DNA of 8,411 nucleotides from Candidatus Omnitrophota bacterium (lineage in GTDB: Bacteria; Omnitrophota; Gorgyraeia; Tantalellales; Tantalellaceae), in contig DAOVKF010000068.1 in assembly GCA_030631915.1 (NCBI GenBank), positions 1 to 8,411 of the forward strand, given 5' to 3'. The notes under the pieces were generated by a model. It did not search any database, was not told the DNA's origin, and saw only the letters and a program-made list of their open reading frames with translations. Below are positions 1-6,227 of this stretch, in pieces (the first letter of the stretch is position 1; the number at the start of each line of letters is the position of its first letter). The translations under genes were made by a program, and so were the position numbers.

Positions 1-171
1 CGCGGCCCCCTCTATCGAAGAAAGCAATATCCTTCTGAGTGAATTCCCGATCGTAATTCCATACCCTTTTTCGAACGGCTCGGCTATGATTTTTCCATAG
101 CTCGGTGAATATGTATCTTCTTCAAAAACTATGCTTTTCGGCAGTTCAAAATTCTTTAATTTAACTCCCAT
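1..171 (-). CDS. rpoA: RNA polymerase alpha subunit, N-terminal fragment (cut by window edge)
   Basis: Encodes the first 57 residues of the alpha subunit, the scaffold on which beta and beta' assemble; the gene continues past base 1. The peptide runs from MGVKLKNFELPK to a GNSLRRILLSSIEGAA block, which is the hallmark alpha-NTD dimerisation motif (GNxLRRxLLSSIxGAA), here at residues 42-57. The start is the ATG at 171-169, chosen because an AGGAGG lies 9 bases upstream at 186-181. An earlier ATG at 179-177 is only 2 bases from that site and hits a stop after five codons. It is last in the cluster, 81 bases after rpsD, the classical alpha-operon position. The assembly, promoter UP-element and activator functions of the C-terminal domain are not visible because the rest lies outside the window. 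Confidence 0.95.
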   Translation of the reverse strand, partial: MGVKLKNFELPKSIVFEEDTYSPSYGKIIAEPFEKGYGITIGNSLRRILLSSIEGAA

Positions 172-180
172 CTCGCATGT

Positions 181-186
181 CCTCCT
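181..186 (-). promoter_or_regulatory. Shine-Dalgarno site of rpoA
   Basis: On the minus strand this reads AGGAGG, a full match to the anti-Shine-Dalgarno sequence, 9 bases before the rpoA ATG. It decides the start over the ATG 2 bases downstream of it, which opens only a five-codon frame. Such a strong site suits alpha, which is needed at a different level from the ribosomal proteins made from the same message. Confidence 0.8.
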
Positions 187-252
187 GTTGATTGATCGGC
201 TTCACCCCGCTTTTGTTACCAGGCACCGGGGAAAATGGTCTATATTCTGCAA

Positions 253-885
253 TTACTTGGAATACAATTCCACGATAAGACTCTCCTCTATGGCTATCCC
301 TATATCTTTCTTTGTCGGTAGATCCTTGACCTTAAGCGTTAGATCGTCAGCCGAAACTTCTATCCAATCCGGAATGCCGCGATCCTCTAAAAGTTTTGTT
401 GTCTCGCGGATAGCTTTCAACTGTTCGTCTTTCCCCGCCATGGCTATGCTATCACCCGCGCTTACAAGAAAGGATGGGATATCCACCTTGCGTCCGTTGA
501 CCTTTACGAAACGGTGCCTTACGAGCTGACGGGACTTTGCCCGCGATTCAGCGAAACAGGCTTTGTAAACCACATTATCAAGACGCCTTTCCAGAAGCTG
601 CAAAAGCACCTCGCCCGTAACACCTTTAGCTCTTTCGGCCTTCGCGAAATAGTTTTTGAACTGACGCTCCAGAATGCCGTAGATCCTTTTCGCTTTCTGT
701 TTCTCTCTCAACTGCACGGCATAGTTCGACTTTTTACCGCGTCTCCGCTTCTGTCCATGCTGCCCCGGGGCGTATTCTCTTCTTGCCAGCGTACAGCTAT
801 CCGTAGAACATCTCAATCCCTTTAAAAAGAGTTTTTCCCCTTCCCTCCGGCAAAGCCGGCATGTCGCTCCCAGTCTTCTGGCCAT
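253..885 (-). CDS. rpsD: Small-subunit ribosomal protein S4 (uS4), zinc-binding form
   Basis: S4 (210 aa, normal length) binds the five-way junction of the 16S rRNA 5' domain and nucleates 30S assembly. The N-terminus MARRLGATC carries four cysteines at 9, 12, 26 and 31 (CRLC and CSTDSC), the C+ zinc-finger arrangement known from Thermus-type S4; many bacteria have lost it. The central helical domain and the S4 RNA-binding domain follow (residues about 98-160: LLERRLDNVVYKACFAESR, then RQLVRHRFVKVNGRKVDIPS). The ATG at 885-883 has GGGAG 8 bases upstream. In enterobacteria S4 represses translation of the alpha operon; whether it does so here cannot be read from the sequence, though the 101-base spacer upstream would be a candidate site. 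It follows rpsK and precedes rpoA as expected. Confidence 0.98.
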   Translation of the reverse strand: MARRLGATCRLCRREGEKLFLKGLRCSTDSCTLARREYAPGQHGQKRRRGKKSNYAVQLREKQKAKRIYGILERQFKNYFAKAERAKGVTGEVLLQLLERRLDNVVYKACFAESRAKSRQLVRHRFVKVNGRKVDIPSFLVSAGDSIAMAGKDEQLKAIRETTKLLEDRGIPDWIEVSADDLTLKVKDLPTKKDIGIAIEESLIVELYSK

Positions 886-986
886 TTAACTCACTCCCTG
901 TTTTTCAGTATCAAGCAACTGCTCAGGCATCCCCCTTACAGAAGTAACGATTGTTTACCATGTTCCTACCAGGACCCCTCCGCCCT
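886..986 (-). other. rpsK-rpsD spacer with two overlapping mini-ORFs
   Basis: This 101-base spacer is long for this cluster. Read on the minus strand it holds two short frames that chain together: a 12-codon frame at 961-923 and a 14-codon frame at 930-886 (MPEQLLDTEKQGVS). They overlap by ATGCCTGA, and the second stops with TAA directly against the rpsD ATG. A short TCCT/AGGA inverted pair lies just before the first ATG. The ribosome-binding context of both is poor: AGGA ends 2 bases from the first ATG and the G-run ends against the second. They may therefore be chance. The spacer could instead be a leader for S4-mediated control. No terminator-like U-tract was seen. Confidence 0.3.
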
Positions 987-1376
987 TTAAACCCTCCTCC
1001 GCTTCTTGGGCCTGCAGCCGTTATGCGGCATGGGGGTGACGTCAAGGATCCCTTTTACAATGAACCCTTCGGCCCTCAAACTTCTCACAGCGCTTTCCTT
1101 GCCCGGGCCGGGCCCCTTGAGCCGGATCTTTATATCGCTTATACCGTGTTCCCGCGCTTTTTTCGCGGCTTCTCTTGCCGCTATACTGGCCGCAAAAGGC
1201 GTGGATTTTCTTGAGCCCTTGAACCCGGAGGTTCCGGCCGAACTCCAGCACAGGACCTTTCCCTTCAGGTCCGTGACCGTCACGATGGTATTGTTGAAGG
1301 TGGCATGAACATGCATCATCCCGCTTGAAACCTTTGTCAGTATCTTTTTGCGCCTTTTCGTCTTTGTCTTCTGCAC
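987..1376 (-). CDS. rpsK: Small-subunit ribosomal protein S11 (uS11)
   Basis: S11 (129 aa, same length as in E. coli) sits on the 30S platform near the E site and contacts the mRNA path. Characteristic stretches are HVHATFNNTIVTVTD (residues about 22-36), SSAGTSGFKGSRKSTPFAA, and the C-terminal family signature ending in DVTPMPHNGCRPKKRRRV. The Asn of the HNG motif falls at residue 119, equivalent to the E. coli Asn reported to become isoaspartate. The start codon is GTG (1376-1374): AAGGGAG ends 7 bases upstream, and no in-frame ATG precedes the conserved basic N-terminus QKTKTKRRKK. It lies 46 bases downstream of rpsM. Near-complete conservation leaves no doubt about identity. Confidence 0.98.
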   Translation of the reverse strand: MQKTKTKRRKKILTKVSSGMMHVHATFNNTIVTVTDLKGKVLCWSSAGTSGFKGSRKSTPFAASIAAREAAKKAREHGISDIKIRLKGPGPGKESAVRSLRAEGFIVKGILDVTPMPHNGCRPKKRRRV

Positions 1377-1383
1377 CTCACAT

Positions 1384-1390
1384 CTCCCTT
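1384..1390 (-). promoter_or_regulatory. Shine-Dalgarno site fixing the GTG start of rpsK
   Basis: The minus strand reads AAGGGAG followed by the spacer ATGTGAG and then the GTG start of rpsK. The ATG inside the spacer is followed at once by TGA, so it cannot start a protein. It lies directly against the Shine-Dalgarno site. GTG at a 7-base spacing is therefore the usable initiation codon. Confidence 0.75.
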
Positions 1391-1422
1391 TTTAGATCAT
1401 TTTTCGCAACTACTCGGGTATC

Positions 1423-1821
1423 TCACGCCGGCTTCGTCGCCTTCCTGACTGTCTTGTCCCGCATAATACCGATGGTCTTTTTAGGACCCTTGCGCGTCCT
1501 GGCGTTTGACCGGGTCCTCTGTCCCCTTGCCGGAAGATTCCTCTTATGCCTCCACCCCCGGTATACGCCGATGCTCATAAGCCTTTTTATGTTTGCCGTG
1601 GACTCTCTGCGAAGGTCCCCCTCGACCCTGTATCTCTCCTGAATGATATGTGTAATGGCCGTTACCTCTTGGTCATCAAGGTCATTGGCTTTTTTCCCGG
1701 CCTCGATACCCGCCTCTTCCAGTATCCTCCTGGATAAGGTCCTCCCTATACCGCATATATAAGTCAGCGCGATCTCTATTCGTTTCTCTTTCGGTATGTC
1801 AATCCCTATTATCCTCGGCAT
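1423..1821 (-). CDS. rpsM: Small-subunit ribosomal protein S13 (uS13)
   Basis: S13 (132 aa) is in the 30S head, forms intersubunit bridges with the 50S subunit, and its basic tail reaches the P-site tRNA. The N-terminus MPRIIGIDIPKEKRIEIAL, the helix-two-turn-helix segment containing YICGIGRTLSRRIL, and the signature RGWRHKRNLPARGQRT followed by NARTRKGPKK are all present. The Lys/Arg-rich tail (about residues 113-132) is a little longer than in E. coli. The frame stays open upstream to 1908, but that extension overlaps rpmJ. The conserved start is the ATG at 1821-1819, preceded by a GGGG at the end of rpmJ. It begins 2 bases after the rpmJ stop, suggesting translational coupling. Confidence 0.97.
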   Translation of the reverse strand: MPRIIGIDIPKEKRIEIALTYICGIGRTLSRRILEEAGIEAGKKANDLDDQEVTAITHIIQERYRVEGDLRRESTANIKRLMSIGVYRGWRHKRNLPARGQRTRSNARTRKGPKKTIGIMRDKTVRKATKPA

Positions 1822-1823
1822 TA

Positions 1824-1937
1824 TTACCCCTGTCTCTGTTTGTGTTTCGGGTCGCTGCAGATGACCCTGACCACGCCCTTTCTTTTTACGATCTTGCATT
1901 TCGGGCATATCTTTCGCACACTGGATCGGACTTTCAT
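1824..1937 (-). CDS. rpmJ: Large-subunit ribosomal protein L36 (bL36), zinc-binding form
   Basis: A 37-codon gene, the standard length for L36. It translates as MKVRSSVRKICPKCKIVKRK followed by GVVRVICSDPKHKQRQG. The zinc ligands Cys11, Cys14, Cys27 and His32 are intact, so this is the C+ form; the zinc-free paralogue is not in the window. L36 is a small protein that stabilises domain VI and adjacent 23S rRNA in the 50S subunit. It starts 2 bases after the infA TAG, with GAGGAG about 10 bases upstream inside infA, and ends 2 bases before rpsM. This infA-rpmJ-rpsM order is the classical bacterial one. It is easily missed by length cut-offs; the reading frame, motif and position make it secure. 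Confidence 0.97.
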   Translation of the reverse strand: MKVRSSVRKICPKCKIVKRKGVVRVICSDPKHKQRQG

Positions 1938-1939
1938 GT

Positions 1940-2161
1940 CTATCTCTCTCTCCTCGTGATCCTTCCTCTTTCTAGATCGTACGGCGACAGCTCGACTGTA
2001 ACGGTATCACCCGGCACTATCCGGATAAAATACATCCTCATCTTTCCCGAAACATGAGCGGTCATTATATGACCGTCTTTCAATTTGACCCTGAACCTCG
2101 CGTTGGGCAATACCTCGACGACCTCACCTTCAACAACTATGGCTTCTTCCTTGGGGCTCAT
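1940..2161 (-). CDS. infA: Translation initiation factor IF-1
   Basis: IF-1 (73 aa) is an S1-like OB-fold protein that occupies the ribosomal A site during initiation, promoting subunit dissociation and IF-2/IF-3 action in the cytoplasm. The whole chain is the OB domain, with the conserved blocks EGEVVEVLPNARFRVKL, GHIMTAHVSGKMRMYFIRI, GDTVTVELSPYDL and the terminal GRITRRER. The start ATG (2161-2159) overlaps the map stop codon as ATGA, a typical re-initiation junction. The stop lies 2 bases before rpmJ. Gene position between map and rpmJ is the common bacterial arrangement. No unusual features. Confidence 0.98.
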   Translation of the reverse strand: MSPKEEAIVVEGEVVEVLPNARFRVKLKDGHIMTAHVSGKMRMYFIRIVPGDTVTVELSPYDLERGRITRRER

Positions 2162-2904
2162 GTCAATGCCTCCGCTTTTCCTTTTCCCACAATAACAGTA
2201 TGCTCAAAATGAGCGGAAAGCTTCCCGTCCTTTGTCACAGCGGTCCAACCGTCAGCCAGTATCCTGACTTCCCGTGTGCCGATATTTACCATCGGTTCTA
2301 TCGCCAGGACCAGTCCTTTTTTTAACCGCGTCGATCCTCTGCCTTTTTCGCGCCAGTTAGGGATCTCCGGAGATTCATGCAGTTCGCGGCCAGTCCCATG
2401 ACCGACAAATGTCCTGACTTCCTGATATCCGCTCTTTCTGATCGTCCGCTCTATGGCGCCTGAGATATCGCTTATACTGTTGCCAACGACCGCCTTGCTC
2501 ATCCCCTCGCACAGGCTCTTCTCGGTAACCCTGATCAGTTTCCGGGCTTCTTCACTGACCCCGCCCAAAGCAAACGTCCTGGCAGCGTCCGTAAAATAAT
2601 CGTTCTTCCTGACCCCGATGTCTATGCTTACGATATCTCCGTCTTTTAAAATGATACGGTCTGACGGTATGCCGTGGACCACCACCTCATTGACCGAAAC
2701 ACAGCTAGACGCCGGATATCCCCTGTATCCCTTAAAAGCCGGCTCTCCGCCTTTTTGCCTTATGATCGTTTCTATCTCCCGGTCAAGAGCGGCAGTGGAT
2801 ATCCCTTCACGGATGTTGTCCTTTAACCAGTCAAAGATCTCTTTAATTATCCGGCCTGATCCCCTTATCTTCCGGATCTCTGTTTCATCTGTCAGGATCG
2901 TCAT
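2158..2904 (-). CDS. map: Methionine aminopeptidase, type I
   Basis: Removes the N-terminal methionine from nascent proteins co-translationally, using a dinuclear metal centre (pita-bread fold). The 248-aa length is normal for type Ia, without the zinc-finger or SH3-binding extension of type Ib/c. All five metal ligands are visible: Asp95 (in SIDIGV), Asp106 (in FTDAARTF), His169 (GHGTGRELHESPEIPN), Glu203 (AIEPMV) and Glu234 (HFEHTV). The catalytic His77 (VVHGIP) and His176 are also present, so the enzyme should be active. The start ATG follows the adk stop codon with no gap, and the stop overlaps infA as ATGA. The C-terminal tail (GKGKAEALT) is short and variable. Confidence 0.97.
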   Translation of the reverse strand: MTILTDETEIRKIRGSGRIIKEIFDWLKDNIREGISTAALDREIETIIRQKGGEPAFKGYRGYPASSCVSVNEVVVHGIPSDRIILKDGDIVSIDIGVRKNDYFTDAARTFALGGVSEEARKLIRVTEKSLCEGMSKAVVGNSISDISGAIERTIRKSGYQEVRTFVGHGTGRELHESPEIPNWREKGRGSTRLKKGLVLAIEPMVNIGTREVRILADGWTAVTKDGKLSAHFEHTVIVGKGKAEALT

Positions 2905-3561
2905 CTATATCAGGCTTTCTTTAAGGAGAAGAGCCTTTATCTCTTCAAAAAGTTCTTCTGCCGGGGTATCGCCGTTGACTTCTCTCAATAAACCACTGGC
3001 CCGGTAATATTCAATAAGGTCCTCGGTGCTTTCACCATAGACGAACAAACGGTTCTTCACGGTTTCCGGCCTGTCATCTTCACGCTGGAACAATTTTTCG
3101 CCGCATATATCGCATACCCCGTCTTTTGACGGCGGCATGTTGACCACATGGTAATTCCTGCCGCAGTTTTCACAGACCCGTCTGCCGGACAGTCTCCGTA
3201 TAGCCACGTCCTCGGATGTCTTGAAATAAAAGACCACGTCCAGCGACTTACCCGACTCCTTCAGTGATCTATCAAGCGATTCTGCCTGTGTCCGTGTCCG
3301 CGGATAGCCGTCAAGGATGACGCCCGCTCCCGCGTCAGGCCTGCTCATTCTCTCTATTACCGCCCGGGTAACTATGGAATCCGCGACCAGTTCCCCCCTG
3401 TTCATATACTCCGCTATTTCCCGGCCTGTTTTGCTGTCTTCCTTTACTGTCTCCCTGAGCATATCACCCGTAGAAACGTGAAGGAGATCATACGCTGTGG
3501 TAAGAAATCCCGCCTGTGTGCCTTTACCCGCTCCCGGCGGCCCAAGAAGGACCATGTTCAT
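2905..3561 (-). CDS. adk: Adenylate kinase, long form with zinc LID
   Basis: Catalyses ATP + AMP = 2 ADP, keeping cellular adenylate balance (218 aa). The P-loop GPPGAGKGT is at residues 7-15 and the NMP-binding region holds STGDMLR (30-36). The core motif DGYPRT (84-89) has Tyr where most bacteria have Phe. The LID carries four cysteines at 130, 133, 150 and 153 (CENC and CDIC), the structural zinc site known from Gram-positive adenylate kinases. The downstream REDDRPETVKNRL segment supplies the catalytic arginines. The first ATG (3561-3559) is preferred over the one two codons later because GGAGGA lies 9 bases upstream of it. It follows secY by 19 bases and abuts map. Confidence 0.97.
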   Translation of the reverse strand: MNMVLLGPPGAGKGTQAGFLTTAYDLLHVSTGDMLRETVKEDSKTGREIAEYMNRGELVADSIVTRAVIERMSRPDAGAGVILDGYPRTRTQAESLDRSLKESGKSLDVVFYFKTSEDVAIRRLSGRRVCENCGRNYHVVNMPPSKDGVCDICGEKLFQREDDRPETVKNRLFVYGESTEDLIEYYRASGLLREVNGDTPAEELFEEIKALLLKESLI

Positions 3562-3580
3562 CTCTTGTCTTCCTCCGCCA

Positions 3581-4927
3581 TTAGATCCGTCCCCTTACTC
3601 TTCCCTTTTTCATGAAACCCTCATAATGTCTCATCAAAAGATGAGATTCGATCTGTCTCATGGTGTCAAGCATAACGCCGACAATGATCAGAAGTCCTGT
3701 CCCTCCGAAAAAACTCGCCACAAGATACGGAATGCCCAGTTTACTGTTTATAATAGTGGGCAAAATCGCGATGATCGTCAGGAACACCGCGCCGGGCAGC
3801 GTGATCCGGGTCATGATAAAATCCAGATATTCCGCCGTCTGACGCCCTGGTCTTATACCCGGGACAAAACCTCCGTACCGTTTCATGTTGTTCGCCATAT
3901 CTATGGGGTTAAAGGTTATCGCGGCATAGAAATAAGCGAAAAACAGTATCAGAAGCGAATATATGACATAATAAAACGGCCTGCCCATCATCAGGGAACT
4001 TGCCACACCCTGTATCGCCCTGTTTGGGACGATCCCGGCGATCGTCGCAGGGAACAGTATGATGGACTGAGCGAAAATGATAGGTATGACCCCGCTCTGA
4101 TTAACCCTCAGGGGGATATACGTACTCTGTCCGCCGTATATCTTTCGTCCAACGACCCTCTTGGCGTATTGAACCGGTATTTTTCTCTGTCCCTGGGTTA
4201 TCAGGACTACGGACACGACAACCGCAACGAACATAAAAAGCAGAAAGACCAGCTTGAACGGATCGATCTGGGCCTCGCCCTGTGTGCCGGGAGTGAGAAG
4301 GGTTACCATCTGAAATACCGCGGAGGGCAGCCTTGAGACAATACCGGCGGTAATGATCAGCGATATCCCGTTACCCACGCCCTTCTCCTGGATCTGCTCT
4401 CCCAGCCACATTATGAAAGCCGTTCCCGTTGTAAGGGTGACCACGGTAAGGAAACGGAAACCCCATCCGGGATTTGCAACGATCTGCATACCCTGAAAAC
4501 GCGTCGGATTTTCCAGCCATAAAGCTATAAAGAACGCCTGTATCACCGAAAGGACGACCGTTCCATACCGTGTATACTGGATGATCGTCTTTCTCCCTTC
4601 CTCTCCCTGTTTGGCCAGGCGCTCCAGAGCGGGTATCACTGTCGTTAGAAGCTGGATAATGATCGAGGCGGAGATATAAGGCATGATCCCGAGCGCGAAT
4701 ATGGTCAGGCGGCGCATGGCGCCTCCCGAGAACATGTTCATTATCCCGAACAGTGTCCCCCCCTGTGTCTTGGCTATATTGTCAAAGAACTGCGCCAGTT
4801 TTGCGCCGTCTATGCCCGGCGTGGGTATGAACGCCCCGATCCGATAGACCGCTATCAACCCGAACGTGAACAGTATTTTCTTCTTCAGGTCCGGAACTTT
4901 AAAAACATTCGTGAAAGATTCAAGCAC
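3581..4927 (-). CDS. secY: Preprotein translocase channel subunit SecY
   Basis: SecY (448 aa) is the inner-membrane channel that exports unfolded proteins with SecE, SecG and SecA. Ten hydrophobic segments can be followed, at about residues 17-35, 73-95, 118-138, 158-178, 187-208, 224-244, 278-298, 318-340, 374-394 and 400-422. Both family signatures are present: GIMPYISASIIIQLL (80-94) and WLGEQIQEKGVGNGISLII (174-192). The cytosolic loop C5 has GGFVPGIRPGRQT, with Arg359 matching the E. coli Arg357 needed for SecA-driven translocation. The plug region lies around residues 57-72. The start is GTG (4927-4925), overlapping the rplO stop by 8 bases; AAGGG stands 7 bases upstream. Overlap with rplO implies coupled translation. 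Confidence 0.98.
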   Translation of the reverse strand: MLESFTNVFKVPDLKKKILFTFGLIAVYRIGAFIPTPGIDGAKLAQFFDNIAKTQGGTLFGIMNMFSGGAMRRLTIFALGIMPYISASIIIQLLTTVIPALERLAKQGEEGRKTIIQYTRYGTVVLSVIQAFFIALWLENPTRFQGMQIVANPGWGFRFLTVVTLTTGTAFIMWLGEQIQEKGVGNGISLIITAGIVSRLPSAVFQMVTLLTPGTQGEAQIDPFKLVFLLFMFVAVVVSVVLITQGQRKIPVQYAKRVVGRKIYGGQSTYIPLRVNQSGVIPIIFAQSIILFPATIAGIVPNRAIQGVASSLMMGRPFYYVIYSLLILFFAYFYAAITFNPIDMANNMKRYGGFVPGIRPGRQTAEYLDFIMTRITLPGAVFLTIIAILPTIINSKLGIPYLVASFFGGTGLLIIVGVMLDTMRQIESHLLMRHYEGFMKKGRVRGRI

Positions 4928-5423
4928 TTTTGGACCCTTTTACTGCCGTCTGTGGCCTGTTTTCCCCATCAACCTCGGCCGTACCTCCGGCTTCTTCAAT
5001 GGCCTTTCTCGCGCCGGATGAAAAAGCCCTGGCCCTGACGGTCAGGGATTTGTCCAGCTTTCCCTTGCCCAGGATCTTAAGCGGCAATCTGCTTTTTTTC
5101 AACACCCCGCTCTTGAGCAGGAACTCTTTATCCACCACGGCTCCTCCCTCGACTTTTTCCATGTTCTGTAAAGAGCCGACATTGACAATGTTCCATTCTT
5201 TCTTGAACTTATTCGTAAACCCTCTTTTAGGCACGCGTCTTACCAGCGGCATCTGGCCGCCCTCGTAACCGGGCGTGTAAACCCCGCCGCCGGAACGGGA
5301 CTTCGCGCCTTTATGGCCCCGCCCGGAAGTCTTGCCGCGTCCTGAACCTACGCCCCTGCCCTTGCGTTTGCCTTTATCCTTCAGACCCGCGGGCTTTCGT
5401 ATATCTTCTATCCTGAGAACCAT
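4920..5423 (-). CDS. rplO: Large-subunit ribosomal protein L15 (uL15)
   Basis: L15 (167 aa) binds 23S rRNA late in 50S assembly through a long extended N-terminal arm. The Gly/Lys/Arg-rich arm GKRKGRGVGSGRGKTSGRGHKG (about residues 18-39) and the block GYEGGQMPLVRRVPKRGF are typical. The globular C-terminal domain contains LPLKILGKGKLDKSLTVRARAF followed by a helix SSGARKAIEEAGGTAEV, where many homologues end. Here about 18 further polar residues (DGENRPQTAVKGSKSA) make it longer than the usual 145-150. The ATG (5423-5421) begins one base after the rpsE stop, with GAGG 5 bases upstream inside rpsE. In most bacteria rpmD would lie between these two genes. Confidence 0.97.
   Translation of the reverse strand: MVLRIEDIRKPAGLKDKGKRKGRGVGSGRGKTSGRGHKGAKSRSGGGVYTPGYEGGQMPLVRRVPKRGFTNKFKKEWNIVNVGSLQNMEKVEGGAVVDKEFLLKSGVLKKSRLPLKILGKGKLDKSLTVRARAFSSGARKAIEEAGGTAEVDGENRPQTAVKGSKSA
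4935..4939 (-). promoter_or_regulatory. Shine-Dalgarno site fixing the GTG start of secY
   Basis: AAGGG on the minus strand, inside the last codons of rplO, lies 7 bases before the GTG at 4927-4925. That GTG and the rplO TGA share an 8-base overlap (GTGCTTGA). The arrangement suggests that ribosomes finishing L15 re-initiate on SecY. Confidence 0.65.
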
Positions 5424-5424
5424 C

Positions 5425-6183
5425 TTATCCTCTTCTTTTTGATCTCAATTTCAAAAAACCAACCATTGTAGCCTTGACGACATTGACCGGATTTCTTGAA
5501 CCGAGACTTTTTGTCAGGATATTTTTTATGCCCACGGCGTCACAGAGAGCCCTGACCGTCCCGCCCGCTATGACTCCGGTGCCCGGCCCCGCGGGTTTCA
5601 ACAGCACCCTGGCGGCTTTAAACTCGCCGGTCACCTCATGGGGAATGGTATTTTCCTTTAAACGTATTTTTCGAAGATTCTTTTTGGCGTCCGCGGTCCC
5701 TTTGGTAATAGCCCCCACGACCTCGTTCGATTTACCGAACCCGATACCGACGCTGCCTTGTCCGTTCCCGGCCACGACAATGGCATTAAAAGAAAAATTC
5801 TTTCCGCCTTTCACGACCTTCGACACCCTGCCTATCCTTACAACACGTTCGATGATCTCTTCGGATCCGGATCTTTCGCGGCCCTTTGCACCGAAAAAGG
5901 CGTCAGGCTTTCTTTCCGGCTCCTTTTCGGCCGGTTCCTTTTCGGCCGGTTCCTTTTCAGCCGGTTCCTTTTCAGCCGGTTCCTTTTCGGCCGGTTCCTT
6001 TTCAGCCGGTTCCTTTTCAGCCGGTTCCTTTTCAGCCGGTTCCTTTTCAGCCGGTTCCTTTTCAGCCGGTTCCTTTTCGGCCGGTTCCGCGCCGCCGGAC
6101 CCGCTCTCAGCCGGATCGGGCGTCCCTTCGACCTCTTTCCGTTCCGTCAGATCCGCGTTAATGTTTTTCTCCTCTTCCGTCAT
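5425..6183 (-). CDS. rpsE: Small-subunit ribosomal protein S5 (uS5) with long EPAEK-repeat N-terminal extension
   Basis: The S5 core begins near residue 108: the double-stranded-RNA-binding-like domain has IIERVVRIGRVSKVVKGGKN and the family signature GGKNFSFNAIVVAGNGQGSV, followed by GFGKSNEV. The C-terminal domain contains AGPGTGVIAGGTVRALCDAVG and ends in KLRSKRRG. S5 lies at the mRNA entry channel and influences fidelity and helicase activity. Ahead of the core is an extension of about 107 residues: an acidic start (MTEEEKNINADLTERKEVEG), then eleven perfect EPAEK pentapeptides (residues 33-87) and a degenerate EPERK. Total length is 252 aa against about 165 normally. The ATG at 6183-6181 was chosen because it follows a G6 run at 4-base spacing and lies 44 bases after rplR; the frame further upstream overlaps rplR and is not S5-like. 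The extension is presumably disordered. Confidence 0.96.
   Translation of the reverse strand: MTEEEKNINADLTERKEVEGTPDPAESGSGGAEPAEKEPAEKEPAEKEPAEKEPAEKEPAEKEPAEKEPAEKEPAEKEPAEKEPAEKEPERKPDAFFGAKGRERSGSEEIIERVVRIGRVSKVVKGGKNFSFNAIVVAGNGQGSVGIGFGKSNEVVGAITKGTADAKKNLRKIRLKENTIPHEVTGEFKAARVLLKPAGPGTGVIAGGTVRALCDAVGIKNILTKSLGSRNPVNVVKATMVGFLKLRSKRRG
5923..6087 (-). repeat. 15-bp tandem repeat (11 copies) encoding EPAEK in rpsE
   Basis: Eleven head-to-tail 15-bp units, each GAA CCG GCY GAA AAG on the minus strand. The only variation is the third base of the Ala codon. In coding order the units read GCC, five GCT, GCC, two GCT, then two GCC. A decayed twelfth unit (GAG CCG GAA AGA AAG, EPERK) follows at 5922-5908. 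The unit is a multiple of three, so gain or loss of copies keeps the S5 frame. All three opposite-strand frames also stay open across it, which creates spurious plus-strand ORFs. The near-identity of copies points to recent slippage or unequal-exchange expansion. Confidence 0.98.
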
Positions 6184-6227
6184 TATACCCCCCGTCGATT
6201 CACGGATTACTATAGATATTCGCGCCG

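Noticed and set aside
172..252. CCCCG/CGGGG inverted repeat between rpsD and rpoA as a terminator or promoter
   Set aside because: Only five pairs around a loop of about 17 bases, with no U-tract and no convincing -35/-10 pair; it is probably chance.
1822..1908. Upstream in-frame extension of rpsM
   Set aside because: The extension overlaps rpmJ, which is clearly L36. The conserved S13 N-terminus MPRIIG begins at 1821.
3497..4336. 279-codon plus-strand frame opposite secY and adk
   Set aside because: It lies antisense to two strongly conserved genes, has no recognisable domain and has no ribosome-binding context; it is a shadow frame.
5033..5047. Perfect inverted repeat CCCTGAC-G-GTCAGGG inside rplO
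   Set aside because: It lies within conserved L15 codons, its loop is too small for the full stem, and it has no U-tract. Similar CCCTGACCGT words recur in neighbouring genes as ordinary codon use.
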